Positions 54,140-63,560 of a stretch of DNA of 64,000 nucleotides are shown piece after piece. Under the pieces are notes generated by a model, which saw only the letters and a list, made by a program, of their open reading frames with translations, had not been told where the DNA came from and did not search any database. The number at the start of each line of letters is the position of its first letter. Within the stretch, counting starts at the first letter, position 1. Position numbers and translations under genes: made by a program. Origin of the DNA: JAPOXR01 sp965199765 (lineage in GTDB: Bacteria; Pseudomonadota; Alphaproteobacteria; Rhodobacterales; Rhodobacteraceae); the NCBI GenBank assembly GCA_965199765.1, contig CBDATC010000002.1, forward strand, positions 1,483,739-1,547,738, written 5' to 3'.

Positions 54140-54625
54140 GTGCAGGAATTAACCGCCAATTGGCTGCTGACCGCTTCTCTATGCATTTTCATCGCTCTGG
54201 CAGCGCCGCTCGTCACGATTTTTCCATCTGTGGTTATTTTCGCTGTGCTTGGTTCAACGATTTCCTTTGCGGCAACGCTGCAGCTGATTGGATGGCGGTT
54301 TCGATTACCTTCGCGCCTGCGGAAAGCCGGTCAGGCTGTGACGGGAGCCGCTGCGGGTCTTTGCGGCGGCTTTGCTGGAGTCTCGGTGCCTCTTATCGTT
54401 CTCTATCTGCTTTCAATGGATATTGAGAAGCGAAGGCAATTGCTTATCCAAGGTGTTGTGCACACAAACGGTTCGCTGGCTTTGATTGCCGCTCACACTC
54501 AGACCATTGTGGTCAGTCAAGGTTCGTTTCTGTTTTCCGCTGCCCTCGTTGTGCCGGCGCTTCTGGGTCTGCGCTTTGGCACACTCATCATGGAACGGCT
54601 GGACAAGAAACGTTTCTCAGTCTAG
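54140..54625 (+). pseudogene. Truncated TauE/SafE family transporter
   Basis: 161 residues matching the C-terminal two-thirds of TauE/SafE permeases (normally about 245-260): AGQAVTGAAAGLCGGFAGVSVPLIVLYL, LLIQGVVHTNGSLAL and ALLGLRFGTLIMERLDKKRF. The first N-terminal helices are absent, and the final helix after ERLDKKRF is also cut. The GTG start (54140) is only where the frame happens to open. Likely nonfunctional; the lost substrate would be a sulfonate or anion. Confidence 0.6.
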
Positions 54626-54654
54626 ACTAATGTGAAATTGTTCTCTGTCGGGCC

Positions 54655-54768
54655 ATGGGTAATGATATGTTATTGCGTTTAATCGTGTTGGCCTTTCTAT
54701 TAGCGATACTTCCTAAGTTGCTTTGGATTTTCTTAATCATTGTAGTGATCTTTGCAGTGTTGTTTTAG
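54655..54768 (+). CDS. Tiny single-helix hydrophobic peptide (putative)
   Basis: 37 residues from ATG 54655: MGNDMLLRLIVLAFLLAILP, then KLLWIFLIIVVIFAVLF. It is almost entirely hydrophobic, with one or two membrane helices and no charged C-terminus. It lies between the truncated TauE gene and the pckA stop, on the opposite strand to pckA. Only the composition supports it; it may be a chance frame or part of a decayed membrane protein. Confidence 0.3.
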   Translation: MGNDMLLRLIVLAFLLAILPKLLWIFLIIVVIFAVLF

Positions 54769-54820
54769 GCCTGCCCGCAATGACTTAAGAACGCCGCTTC
54801 CCCTCCAAAAGGTTTAGGCT

Positions 54821-56422
54821 TCAGTTTTGCCCGACATGCCCGATTTGCGCTGACCGCACATCCTCATCAACGCAGGCGTCAAATTGGCGAAAATTCTCGG
54901 CAAACATCGAAATGACATCGGCGGCCGCCGCGTCATATTCGCGCGCATTCCCCCAAGCGGATCTTGGTCTCAGAAAACCAGGCGGAACGTTTTCGACTGC
55001 AGTCGGCACTTCCAATCCAAAGGTTTGATCCAAATAGAATTTCTCTTTCGCTAATGCACCCGATTGAACCGCGGTCAGCAGCGCGCGCGTCACCTTAAGA
55101 GGCATTCGGCTTCCGACACCGAATTTACCCCCTGTCCATCCGGTGTTCACCAGCCAGCATGCAGCTCCGGTCTGTTGAATGCGTTTTCTCAGCAAGGAGG
55201 CGTAGACTTCCGGTCGAAGCGGCAGAAATGGTTTGGCGAAACATGCGGAAAATGTCGGCTTCGGATCAACAACCCCTTGCTCCGTTCCGCCGATTTTCGC
55301 AGTGAAACCGGAAAGGAAATGATACATGGCCTGTGCCGGGGTGAGCTTTGCGATTGGCGGCAAAACGCCAAAGGCATCGCAGGTCAGCATAAAAATATGC
55401 TTTGGGTCACCGGCAACACCGGAACGCGAAGCCCCTTCAATAAAATCGATCGGATAAGCAATCCGAGTGTTTTCGGTTTTGCTGTCATCGGCGAAATCGA
55501 TCCCCCGTGTATCCAAATCGAATACGGTGTTCTCAATCACCGTGCCAAACTTGTTGGTTGTTGCGTAAATCTCAGGCTCGGACTGCGGGGAAAGATTGAT
55601 AGCCTTTGCGTAGCAGCCCCCTTCAATATTGAAAATGCCTTCGTCCGACCAAGCATGTTCATCGTCGCCGATCAATGTCCGGCTGGGATCCGCGGACAGC
55701 GTTGTCTTTCCAGTGCCTGACAATCCAAAGAATATTGCAGAATCAGAAGGATCGCCGATCGCATGATTGGCCGCACAATGCATCGAAACCAGCCCGCGGT
55801 CCGGGTAAATCAGGTTAAGCAGCGAAAAAACCGACTTCTTAATCTCGCCCGCATATCCCGTTCCAACGATCAAAACCACGCGGAGCTCAAAATTCACGGC
55901 AATCAGTGTGCCGGTTCGACAGCCATAACAATCTGGCCGAGCTTTAAAGCTCGGGCAGTCCAAAATGAGATAATCGGGTTTTGTCAGCGGCGCGTCTAAT
56001 GAAGTGCGGCGAAGAAGATGGCGCGCGAACAAGCTGTGCCATGCCCATTCCGTTGCAATGCGCACATTTATGGTATGGTTTTGGTCCGCGCCTGCCTGCA
56101 AATCTTGAACAAAAAAATCTTTGCCTTCCAAATACCGGCTTAAATCGCTCAACAGCATCGCAAATCCGGATTCCGGCATCAGCCCGTTGGCATCGCGCCA
56201 AATCCGATGCTCCACATCCTGTGTGGCAACCACAAATTTGTCTTTTGGACTGCGTCCCGTGTGATTTCCGGTTTCGACAAGCAATGCGCCGCCACGCCCA
56301 AGATGACCTTCTCCCCGACTGAGCGCGTGTTCAACCAGCACGGGTTCGGATAAGCCGAATTTCTTCGTGTCAGGGCTTCGGCCGCCGAACCGAGTCAGCA
56401 AATCCTGTGTTGTTTCAAGCAT
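54821..56422 (-). CDS. pckA: Phosphoenolpyruvate carboxykinase (ATP)
   Basis: 533 residues. It converts oxaloacetate and ATP to PEP, the first step of gluconeogenesis from C4 acids. Motifs: NHTGRSPKDKFVV, MHCAANHAIGD, the P-loop GLSGTGKTTLSADP, the metal site LIGDDEHAWSDEGIFNIEGGCYAK and NTGWTGGKFGVGSRM. The start ATG 56422 gives the normal N-terminus. In an organism with the ethylmalonyl-CoA pathway this enzyme would drain C4 acids to sugars. Neighbours on the same strand are unrelated. Confidence 0.96.
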   Translation of the reverse strand: MLETTQDLLTRFGGRSPDTKKFGLSEPVLVEHALSRGEGHLGRGGALLVETGNHTGRSPKDKFVVATQDVEHRIWRDANGLMPESGFAMLLSDLSRYLEGKDFFVQDLQAGADQNHTINVRIATEWAWHSLFARHLLRRTSLDAPLTKPDYLILDCPSFKARPDCYGCRTGTLIAVNFELRVVLIVGTGYAGEIKKSVFSLLNLIYPDRGLVSMHCAANHAIGDPSDSAIFFGLSGTGKTTLSADPSRTLIGDDEHAWSDEGIFNIEGGCYAKAINLSPQSEPEIYATTNKFGTVIENTVFDLDTRGIDFADDSKTENTRIAYPIDFIEGASRSGVAGDPKHIFMLTCDAFGVLPPIAKLTPAQAMYHFLSGFTAKIGGTEQGVVDPKPTFSACFAKPFLPLRPEVYASLLRKRIQQTGAACWLVNTGWTGGKFGVGSRMPLKVTRALLTAVQSGALAKEKFYLDQTFGLEVPTAVENVPPGFLRPRSAWGNAREYDAAAADVISMFAENFRQFDACVDEDVRSAQIGHVGQN

Positions 56423-56468
56423 AGCAAACGACGCCTCCGCAAAATCAATGGCCTGCCAGAATCTGAAT

Positions 56469-57092
56469 TTAACCTTGGTATTGCTTCATGCGAAGCGTCA
56501 ACGCGCGGAAGGGCAGCAATGCAATAAGCGAGATGCTGATTTTCACCATAAGGTCGGCCATCGCTAAACTCATCCAGAACGGCGCTGCGGGACCGCGCCC
56601 TAACAACGGCGTGAATTCATTAGCCCATGATACATCATTGGAAGGTTCAAGAAAAACAAATGCCGCAGAAAAGGCAATGCCAAAAAAAACAAGTGTATCG
56701 ACCAATGATCCCACGATCGTCGAGATCAAAGGCGGCATCCACCACTCCGCCTGCCGTAACCTGTCGAACAAAGCAACATCAAGCAGCTGCGCCAACAAAA
56801 ACGCGGTTCCGGAACCCAAAGCGATTCGAATTGTCACCAGCGGTCCATCGGGTCCCTGGACAAATGATCCGGCTAAAGAACACAGAATGCCGGTCGCGAA
56901 CCCCCACGCAACAACTCGGCGCGCTTCGGTCGGACCAAAGGCGCGGTTGATCACATCGGTAACAAGAAACGCGAAAGGATAAACAAAAGCGCCCCAAGTC
57001 AGCCAGCTTCCAAACAAAAACTGGACCAGAACATTTGAAGCCGCAACGATCATGGCCATTGCCGCAATTCCAAAAACAATTGATCGGTTCAC
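56469..57092 (-). CDS. yhhQ: Queuosine precursor transporter
   Basis: 207 residues, about six membrane helices, of the YhhQ/QPTR (VUT family) importers of queuosine precursors (preQ0/preQ1). Hallmarks are TWGAFVYPFAFLVTDVINRAFGP (the P.....TD..N...G motif), AQLLDVALFDRL, and STIVGSLVDTLVFFGIAF. GTG 57092 has GGAAAGGG upstream. It lies 46 bases upstream of the pckA start on the same strand. Confidence 0.9.
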   Translation of the reverse strand: MNRSIVFGIAAMAMIVAASNVLVQFLFGSWLTWGAFVYPFAFLVTDVINRAFGPTEARRVVAWGFATGILCSLAGSFVQGPDGPLVTIRIALGSGTAFLLAQLLDVALFDRLRQAEWWMPPLISTIVGSLVDTLVFFGIAFSAAFVFLEPSNDVSWANEFTPLLGRGPAAPFWMSLAMADLMVKISISLIALLPFRALTLRMKQYQG

Positions 57093-57318
57093 GAAAGCAC
57101 ACCCTTTCCGTCGAAGTTACAGAACCACCAGTGATCAGCGTGTTCTCGCTGTCAATTCACATCGCTGCATGCAGGCCCATTGGGACGATCGACCTTCACT
57201 TTGCCTAAACCGCTTCGCCGCCCGCGCGAATTTCCCGGTGCGGAACCAAAAACAATTCATGCCGGCCGATTTATCCCAACCACGAAGAACCCAGAACCAT
57301 CGACACAATCTCCGCTGC

Positions 57319-58503
57319 TCAAATTCCGGCTGCGACCATGGCGTTAGCTAGGATTGGAACGGTATCTTCGTTCAGACCTGCAATGTTTATTCGACCGCCG
57401 GAAACCATGTAAATCCCGTTATCAGCGCGCATTTGCATCACCTGCTCCTCGGTTGCGCCTAACAGCGAGAACATTCCTCTGTGTTCGGCCAAATAGCCAA
57501 ACCGATCAGAGTTGGTCAGATTGCGAAGTTCTTCTGCCAGCTGTTGTCTGAGGTTCAACATTCCATGGCGGATCGAAGCGAGCTCCGCCTCCCATTCAGC
57601 CTTCAACTCCGCATCAGCGAGAATCATGGTGACCAAGCGCGCTCCGTGATCCGGCGGGAATGAGAAATTCGTCCGGTTGAGATGTACCAATGTCGCCTGA
57701 GTCCGTGCGCCAGCCTCCGCGGTTTCGGATACCGCAATAAGAACGCCTGTGCGTTCTCGGTAAATTCCGAAATTTTTCGAACAGCTCACGGCAATCAGCG
57801 CTTCCGGCACATTGTCCGACAAGAGGCGCACACCCGCGGCATCTGCATCCAATCCGTCGCCAAAACCCTGATAGGCAATGTCAACCAGCGGAACAAGGCC
57901 CTTCCTTTGCACGAACTCAATGACCGACCGCCATTGCGTTCGATCAAGATTTGCGCCTGTTGGGTTGTGGCAGCAGCCATGCAGAATCAACACATCGCCT
58001 GCTTTCGATTCCGCCAAGTCATTCAACATTCCGTCAAAATCGACGCCGCGCGCATCAGCATCAAAGTAACGGTAATGGTCAATTGAAAGCGAAAGATGTT
58101 GTGCGATGGAAGCATGATTGGGCCAAGATGGTCTGGAAATCCAAACGGTTGCATCCGGAGCAGCCGATCTGACCAGTTCAAGCGCTTGGCGCACCGCACC
58201 GGTGCCGCCTGGGGTATGGACCGAAGACAGCCTTTCAGACGAAGCGGAGGCTCCGAGCGTCAGTTCGGTCATGCGCTGTCTGAATTCCGGATCACCGGCG
58301 ATACCCGTGTAGGATTTGGTGTTCTCAGTCTCCCACAGCTGTTTCTCAGCGCGCTTTATTGAACTCATGATTGGCGTTGCGCCCGAACGGTCACGATATA
58401 CACCGACGCCGAGATCGATCTTGTTGCTCCGCGGATCATCTTTGAACTCTTGTATCAGTCTTATAATGTTATCCTGCGGCTGCGCGGCGAGGGAATTCAG
58501 CAT
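57319..58503 (-). CDS. tyrB: Aromatic/aspartate aminotransferase (class I)
   Basis: 394 residues of the class Ia aspartate/aromatic aminotransferase family. DLGVGVYRDRSGATPIM is the N-terminal arm that recognises substrate; HGCCHNPTGANLD carries the Asn contacting PLP; the Schiff-base Lys is in AVSCSKNFGIYRERTG; RINIAGLNED closes the site. It exchanges amino groups between aspartate, tyrosine or phenylalanine and 2-oxoglutarate. Start ATG 58503 overlaps the GNAT gene by 7 bases, so it is the third gene of the sseA-GNAT-tyrB unit. Choice between AspC-like and TyrB-like activity is open. Confidence 0.88.
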   Translation of the reverse strand: MLNSLAAQPQDNIIRLIQEFKDDPRSNKIDLGVGVYRDRSGATPIMSSIKRAEKQLWETENTKSYTGIAGDPEFRQRMTELTLGASASSERLSSVHTPGGTGAVRQALELVRSAAPDATVWISRPSWPNHASIAQHLSLSIDHYRYFDADARGVDFDGMLNDLAESKAGDVLILHGCCHNPTGANLDRTQWRSVIEFVQRKGLVPLVDIAYQGFGDGLDADAAGVRLLSDNVPEALIAVSCSKNFGIYRERTGVLIAVSETAEAGARTQATLVHLNRTNFSFPPDHGARLVTMILADAELKAEWEAELASIRHGMLNLRQQLAEELRNLTNSDRFGYLAEHRGMFSLLGATEEQVMQMRADNGIYMVSGGRINIAGLNEDTVPILANAMVAAGI

Positions 58504-59069
58504 CGGATTTCCTTGAAATTTGCTTCACTTGCGTCGGGTGCTCTGGAACGCGTGCGTTCTTCGCTTCTAACGAGTTTGAAACCGCGCCCCATATACAATG
58601 GCTTTGCGCGGGGATGATCAAGCGTGCAGGTATTCACAGTGAGCTTTTGAACCCTCGGAATCGACCAGCCTATCTCCAGCGCACGATCGAGCAGCCAGCC
58701 ACCGAGCCCCTGTCCAATCGCCTCTCGAACCAAGCCGAAATACGCAATGTCGCAGATTCCTTTGTCTCGCGAATCCAGCAGAACGAAACCCTGCGGCCAG
58801 CCATCGCGAATGAGCGTAAACAAACGAACTTCGGTATCATTCAGAAATGCATTGACCCACTTCGGTTCCGCCAAATGCATATCCTCCCAGCGAAATGCTT
58901 GTCCGACCGCGTCATATAGCGCAAAAAAATACCAAACCGGAAAATTTTCGGATTCGAAAAGCTTCACGTCGCTCCGCTCGTCCCACGAGGTTCGAAGTCT
59001 CGGCAAGGAGTCCGTTTCAAGCCAGTCGACCCGATATCGCAGCATATCATCCGCGCTGTCGCTGCTCAT
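58497..59069 (-). CDS. GNAT family N-acetyltransferase
   Basis: 190 residues. It has the GNAT fold: VRLFTLIRDGWPQGFVLLDSRD (beta strands), DIAYFGLVREAIGQGLGGWLLDRAL with the acetyl-CoA pyrophosphate loop Q-G-x-G-G, and VQKLTVNTCTLDHPRAKPLYMGRGFKLV as the substrate-side motif B. The acceptor is unknown. It overlaps sseA (ATGA) and tyrB, a compact three-gene unit. Confidence 0.88.
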   Translation of the reverse strand: MSSDSADDMLRYRVDWLETDSLPRLRTSWDERSDVKLFESENFPVWYFFALYDAVGQAFRWEDMHLAEPKWVNAFLNDTEVRLFTLIRDGWPQGFVLLDSRDKGICDIAYFGLVREAIGQGLGGWLLDRALEIGWSIPRVQKLTVNTCTLDHPRAKPLYMGRGFKLVRSEERTRSRAPDASEANFKEIRC

Positions 59070-59917
59070 GCGGTTGCCACCGGAAGATCATCTCTTGCAC
59101 CCCATTCAGACCATGAGCCGTCATACAGCGAATGACTCCGGTGCCCGATCACTTCAAGCGCTAAAGAAACGACGGAAGCCGTCACACCCGAACCGCAGCT
59201 GGTGATGACGTGATCAGATGCTGATACGCCAGCCGAGCGAATAATGTCCGCGATCTGCGACGAAGATTTGAATGTCCCGTCTGGATTCAGCAGGGAGCTG
59301 TGCGGCACGTTGAGCGCGCCGGGCATATGTCCTGCGCGCAAACCGGGCCTTGGCTCAGCCGCCTTGCCTTGATACCGGTCAGGCGGACGCGCATCGACAA
59401 TCCTTGCATCACCGGTTTCTGCGGCCCGCTTCACTTCGTCCAGACTTGAAACCAGGTTCCCTTGATACCTTGCTGTCAAATGCCGGCGGGTCATGGCTGG
59501 CGGTTCGTCTTCGACCGGTCTGCCTTCGGCCAGCCAGCGTGGAAGGCCGCCATCAAGCACGGCGACATCGGAATGCCCCATTAACCTGAACAGCCACCAA
59601 ACCCTTGCCGCTGAAAAAAGGCCCACACTGTCATAGACCACAACCTGATGACCGTCGCCGATTCCCATTGCCATCATTCGCGACAGAAACAGTTCCGGCG
59701 GAGGCGCCATGTGCGGAAGCGGGTTGTTCTGGTCTGAAATTTCGTCAATATCGAAGAATCGCGCTCCCGGTATGTGGCATTTCTTGTATTCCGCTTTTGC
59801 GTTTCGACCGGAATTCGGAAGGTGCCATGACCCGTCAATGACCCGGATATCGGGTCCTTCAATGTGCCGTGCCAGCCAATCGGTCGAAACGAGTGTGGCT
59901 GGATTTTCATATGCCAT
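59066..59917 (-). CDS. sseA: 3-mercaptopyruvate sulfurtransferase
   Basis: 283 residues, two rhodanese domains (about 1-145 and 160-283). The first has IRVIDGSWHLP and GARFFDIDEISD; the second carries the active-site loop SCGSGVTAS with the catalytic Cys near residue 239, the C-G-(S/T)-G-V-T form typical of mercaptopyruvate rather than thiosulfate sulfurtransferases. It moves sulfur from mercaptopyruvate to thiol acceptors in the cytoplasm, and works naturally with an aminotransferase that produces mercaptopyruvate, such as the linked tyrB. Confidence 0.92.
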   Translation of the reverse strand: MAYENPATLVSTDWLARHIEGPDIRVIDGSWHLPNSGRNAKAEYKKCHIPGARFFDIDEISDQNNPLPHMAPPPELFLSRMMAMGIGDGHQVVVYDSVGLFSAARVWWLFRLMGHSDVAVLDGGLPRWLAEGRPVEDEPPAMTRRHLTARYQGNLVSSLDEVKRAAETGDARIVDARPPDRYQGKAAEPRPGLRAGHMPGALNVPHSSLLNPDGTFKSSSQIADIIRSAGVSASDHVITSCGSGVTASVVSLALEVIGHRSHSLYDGSWSEWGARDDLPVATA

Positions 59918-60017
59918 AGTCTTTCTCTCTATTCAGATGCCGCCATCTGTTGGCAGGGTCCGGTCAGACGTTGAGTCTGCCGCGGATTCACGAAGCGTCG
60001 CGCTCTCGGAAACCATC

Positions 60018-60488
60018 TCATATCTTCTGTCGAAGCAATCGCGCCTTTTGCCGCTGCCAGTCCCTTTTTTTTTCATGCTGTCTTTTGTCGGTTGTTTTTT
60101 TGCCCTTGGCGATTCCGAGCTTAAGTTTAGCCTTGCCTTTGTGGTTAAAATACAGAGACAGAGGAACCAGAGTCATTCCGTCGCGGCTTGCGGCTGACCA
60201 AAGCCGCGCCAACTGTCTTTGACGGACCAGCAGTTTCCTTTTTCTGCGATCCGCGTGGTTGAAAGCACTGGACTTCGCGTAAGGTGCGATTGAGCTGTTG
60301 ATCAGCCAAAGCTCCCCGTCCTCCACCGAGGCATAGCTTTCAATAATCGAGGCTTGCCCACTCCTCAACGACTTGACTTCGGAGCCGACAAGCATGATGC
60401 CGCACTCAATCTCTTCATCAATCGAATAGCTGAAACGGGCTTTGCGGTTTACCGCAACGATCCGGTAGTTCTTTTCCGGCTGCGCCAT
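60018..60488 (-). CDS. smpB: SsrA-binding protein SmpB
   Basis: 156 residues. It binds tmRNA and rescues stalled ribosomes. The core reads RIVAVNRKARFSYSIDEEIECGIMLVGSEVKSLRSGQ, then SYASVEDGELWL, NHADRRKRKLL and TLVPLSLYFN; the basic tail GIAKGKKTTDKR with a long Lys/Arg/Gln run enters the ribosome A site. It lies 27 bases downstream of dapA on the same strand. The tmRNA gene itself is not visible in the window. Confidence 0.96.
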   Translation of the reverse strand: MAQPEKNYRIVAVNRKARFSYSIDEEIECGIMLVGSEVKSLRSGQASIIESYASVEDGELWLINSSIAPYAKSSAFNHADRRKRKLLVRQRQLARLWSAASRDGMTLVPLSLYFNHKGKAKLKLGIAKGKKTTDKRQHEKKRDWQRQKARLLRQKI

Positions 60489-60515
60489 CCGATAAATCCC
60501 GGCAAGCCTGATCGC

Positions 60516-61391
60516 TTAGTCCAACAAACCCGCGCGGCGCATGGCCCGCTTGATACGCTCTTCGACCGGCGGACTTACAGGTAACAGCGGCAGCCGCACC
60601 TCATTTTCGCATCGTCCCAGGACCGACAGCGCGAATTTGGCGCCCGCAACGCCGGGTTCGGCAAAGATCGCTTCATGCAGAGGCAGAAGACGATCCTGAA
60701 TTTCCAGCGACTGCGCTTGATTTCCGGCAAGTGACGCATCTTGGAATTCGGCGCAGAGTTTGGGAGCGACATTCGCGGTAACCGAAATACATCCAACACC
60801 GCCATGCGCATTGAATCCCAACGCTGAAGCATCTTCGCCTGACAATTGAATAAAGTTCGTTCCGCATGATTCTCTCTGCTGAGAAACCCGCACAACATCG
60901 CCTGTGGCGTCCTTTACCCCCACAATGCGCGGCAATTCCGCCAACCGGCCCATCGTATCGGGTTTCATATCGATCACCGATCTGCCGGGAATGTTGTAGA
61001 TGATGATCGGGATTTCCGAAATGTCATGCAGCGCCTTAAAATGCTGATACAGGCCTTCCTGAGTCGGTTTGTTATAGTAAGGAGTGACCACCAGCGCGGC
61101 ATCAGCTCCAACTTTCTGCGCGAATCTGACAAAGCGTTTGGCCTCTTCGGTTGAATTCGATCCCGCGCCTGCGATGACGGGTATGCGACGGCCAGCCGCT
61201 TCCGTCACCACTCGGATCACTTCCTCATGTTCGCTGTGCGACAGGGTTGGGCTTTCACCGGTCGTGCCGACCGGCACCAAACCGTGGGAGCCGCATTCGA
61301 TATGCCAAGCAACCAAGGCATCCAATGCCTCAAAATCAACCCGTTGATTTTTGAACGGTGTCACTAATGCGGGAAGTGAACCTCTGAACAT
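60516..61391 (-). CDS. dapA: 4-hydroxy-tetrahydrodipicolinate synthase
   Basis: 291 residues of the class I aldolase TIM barrel. It condenses pyruvate with aspartate semialdehyde in lysine and diaminopimelate synthesis. Blocks: GSLPALVTPFKN, GTTGESPTLSHSEHEEVI, VTPYYNKPTQEGLYQHF (catalytic Tyr), IIYNIPGRSVIDM (proton-relay Tyr), VGVKDATGDV (Schiff-base Lys) and GGVGCISVTANVAP. First gene of the dapA-smpB pair, divergent from slt with a 115-base spacer that must hold both promoters. Confidence 0.96.
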   Translation of the reverse strand: MFRGSLPALVTPFKNQRVDFEALDALVAWHIECGSHGLVPVGTTGESPTLSHSEHEEVIRVVTEAAGRRIPVIAGAGSNSTEEAKRFVRFAQKVGADAALVVTPYYNKPTQEGLYQHFKALHDISEIPIIIYNIPGRSVIDMKPDTMGRLAELPRIVGVKDATGDVVRVSQQRESCGTNFIQLSGEDASALGFNAHGGVGCISVTANVAPKLCAEFQDASLAGNQAQSLEIQDRLLPLHEAIFAEPGVAGAKFALSVLGRCENEVRLPLLPVSPPVEERIKRAMRRAGLLD

Positions 61392-61506
61392 GGTTTAATC
61401 CTTGGAATTGGGCAAAACATCGCGGCTTTCTAACGCAACTTACACTTCATGTCTTGCCAAGTCTTCAGTCTACGATATACACTTACACAAAAAATGAGTC
61501 TCGAGC

Positions 61507-63543
61507 ATGTCAAAGAGCTCCCTATCAAAAATCGCGCTGCCCTTGGCAGGGCTAGCGGTTGTGTTAACTGCGCAAACCACGAGCGCCACCGACTTCGAAA
61601 AGAAAAGCCCAGCCTTCGAAGACGTTCTTGAGGCAGCCCGAATCAAGGACTGGCCGCAAACAAAACGATATGCGGCCGATATGGATGTTCCAGTCGTGGA
61701 AACTCTCGCCGAATGGCTTGAGCTGCGCGACGGCGTCGATGACTGGCACCGTTACAATGCATTCCTGGCGGAGCATTCGGATTGGCCGGGATTGCTGATA
61801 CTGCGGCGCTCGGGAGAAGCCGCGATCACGTCCTCCGCAGCCCCCACGGCTGTCGTCGATTTTTTCGAACCGCAACCACCGCAGACAGGAAACGGTGCGG
61901 TTCGATTGGCCGAAGCCCACCTCCGCTTGGGTCAGCCGCGGATGGCTGTCGATGTGATTCGCGATGGCTGGAAGTCATTGCCATTCAGCGCAACCGCGTT
62001 CGCTGAAGCCATACAGCTCTTTGGCGAAGAACTTTCCGATGTGCATGCGATTCGCCTGAATAGTTTGCTTTGGGAACAACGCGAACTTGAAGCTCAAACT
62101 ATGATTCCCCTGGTCAGCAAGGGGATGGGCGATTTGGCAAAAGCGCGTATTGCGCTGCAAAAAAATTCGAATGGCGTGAGCGTTTTAATCAGTAACATCC
62201 CAAACAGGCTGCAAGAAAATGGAGGGCTGGCATTTGATCGCGTGAATTGGCGGCTTAAAAGAGACTTTGAAAATACCGCCATCGAACTGCTGATAAGCGT
62301 CAGCCAATCAAAACAGTCGCTGGATCGGCCGGAGCTTTGGGGAGCAAGACGATTAAGCGCATCTCATGCTCTAATGCGGGCCGGACAATACGAAGATGCG
62401 TATCTTGTGGCTTCAAGACATTTCATGGACAACGATGGAGAACTGCCTTCGCTTGACCAAATTTCGTTTGCTCATCGTAAATCGGCGGAAAAATCCCAGC
62501 GCAGCGATTACGCGCAATTGGAATGGTTTTCGGGATATTTGCAGCTTCGGTTCTTGAATAATCCGCAGCGCGCACTGCGCCATTTTCATGCATTCAGCCA
62601 AATCGTCAACACGCCGATCAGCATCGGCAGAGCTGGCTATTGGCTTGGGTTGACCTACGAAGCTTTGCAGGATCGCAAGCAGGCGCATAGAGAATTCGCA
62701 AGAGCCGCACTGCATCAAACAACATTTTATGGTCAGCTGGCCACGGAACATATCGGCGCCGAGACGCATCCCGCTCTAACCGCAAATGATGACAGATCCG
62801 ACCGCAGAGCCGAGGCCCGTCTTGAAAAACTTCCAATCGTGCAAGCCGGTTTGTTGTATCATTACGCAGGTCATGACTCCAAAGCGGCTTGGTTCCTCGC
62901 GCATGTGGCCGAAACCTTGGAACATGAAGACATTCATTCGCTTTCATCGCTGGCGTTTCGGCATGGGGCAATGTTCTCCGCTGTAAAGGTCGCCAAGGAA
63001 GGCATTAAGCGCGGTGTAACCGACATCGAGCATTTGTTCCCTCTTGTTGGCATCGAGAGCTTCACTCTGCCGGTCAACCCGGAAGTCGTGCTGTCGGTCG
63101 CGCGGCAGGAAACCGAATTCAGAGAACGGGCTGTCAGTAGCGCAGGCGCTATCGGATTTATGCAGATTAAGCCGCGAACCGGCCGGGAGCTTGCCGACCA
63201 CATCGGTCTTTCGGGAAACATCCTGAATTTGCTGCGAAATCGAGAATACAATGTGCTGCTCGGTGCGACGTATCTGGATCAGCATCTTACAAATTATTCC
63301 GGTTCATTGATTATGTCATTCGCCGCCTACAACGCCGGGAAAGGGCGAATTGCCAGCTGGATCGGAACGATCGGCGACCCGCGCTCCGCGGGAGTTGATC
63401 CTGTCGATTGGATCGAACACATTCCATTCTCAGAGACTAGAAATTATGTGATGAGGGTTTTGGAAGCCATGACGGTTTACCGAATGCGGCTCGACGGCCA
63501 AAATCGCCGTATTAGTCTGTATTCTGATCTCATCGCTGGTTAA
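61507..63543 (+). CDS. slt: Soluble lytic murein transglycosylase (Slt-type)
   Basis: 678 residues. A signal peptide (residues 1 to about 27, ending TTSA-T) precedes a long alpha-helical superhelical U domain (about 30-490), then the catalytic SLT domain near 520-660: VLSVARQETEFRERAVSSAGAIGFMQIKPRTG with the catalytic Glu, ATYLDQHL and SFAAYNAGKGRIASWI. It cleaves peptidoglycan between MurNAc and GlcNAc with 1,6-anhydro formation in the periplasm. Divergent from dapA. Confidence 0.93.
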   Translation: MSKSSLSKIALPLAGLAVVLTAQTTSATDFEKKSPAFEDVLEAARIKDWPQTKRYAADMDVPVVETLAEWLELRDGVDDWHRYNAFLAEHSDWPGLLILRRSGEAAITSSAAPTAVVDFFEPQPPQTGNGAVRLAEAHLRLGQPRMAVDVIRDGWKSLPFSATAFAEAIQLFGEELSDVHAIRLNSLLWEQRELEAQTMIPLVSKGMGDLAKARIALQKNSNGVSVLISNIPNRLQENGGLAFDRVNWRLKRDFENTAIELLISVSQSKQSLDRPELWGARRLSASHALMRAGQYEDAYLVASRHFMDNDGELPSLDQISFAHRKSAEKSQRSDYAQLEWFSGYLQLRFLNNPQRALRHFHAFSQIVNTPISIGRAGYWLGLTYEALQDRKQAHREFARAALHQTTFYGQLATEHIGAETHPALTANDDRSDRRAEARLEKLPIVQAGLLYHYAGHDSKAAWFLAHVAETLEHEDIHSLSSLAFRHGAMFSAVKVAKEGIKRGVTDIEHLFPLVGIESFTLPVNPEVVLSVARQETEFRERAVSSAGAIGFMQIKPRTGRELADHIGLSGNILNLLRNREYNVLLGATYLDQHLTNYSGSLIMSFAAYNAGKGRIASWIGTIGDPRSAGVDPVDWIEHIPFSETRNYVMRVLEAMTVYRMRLDGQNRRISLYSDLIAG

Positions 63544-63560
63544 TTTCCTGATTTTCTTTA

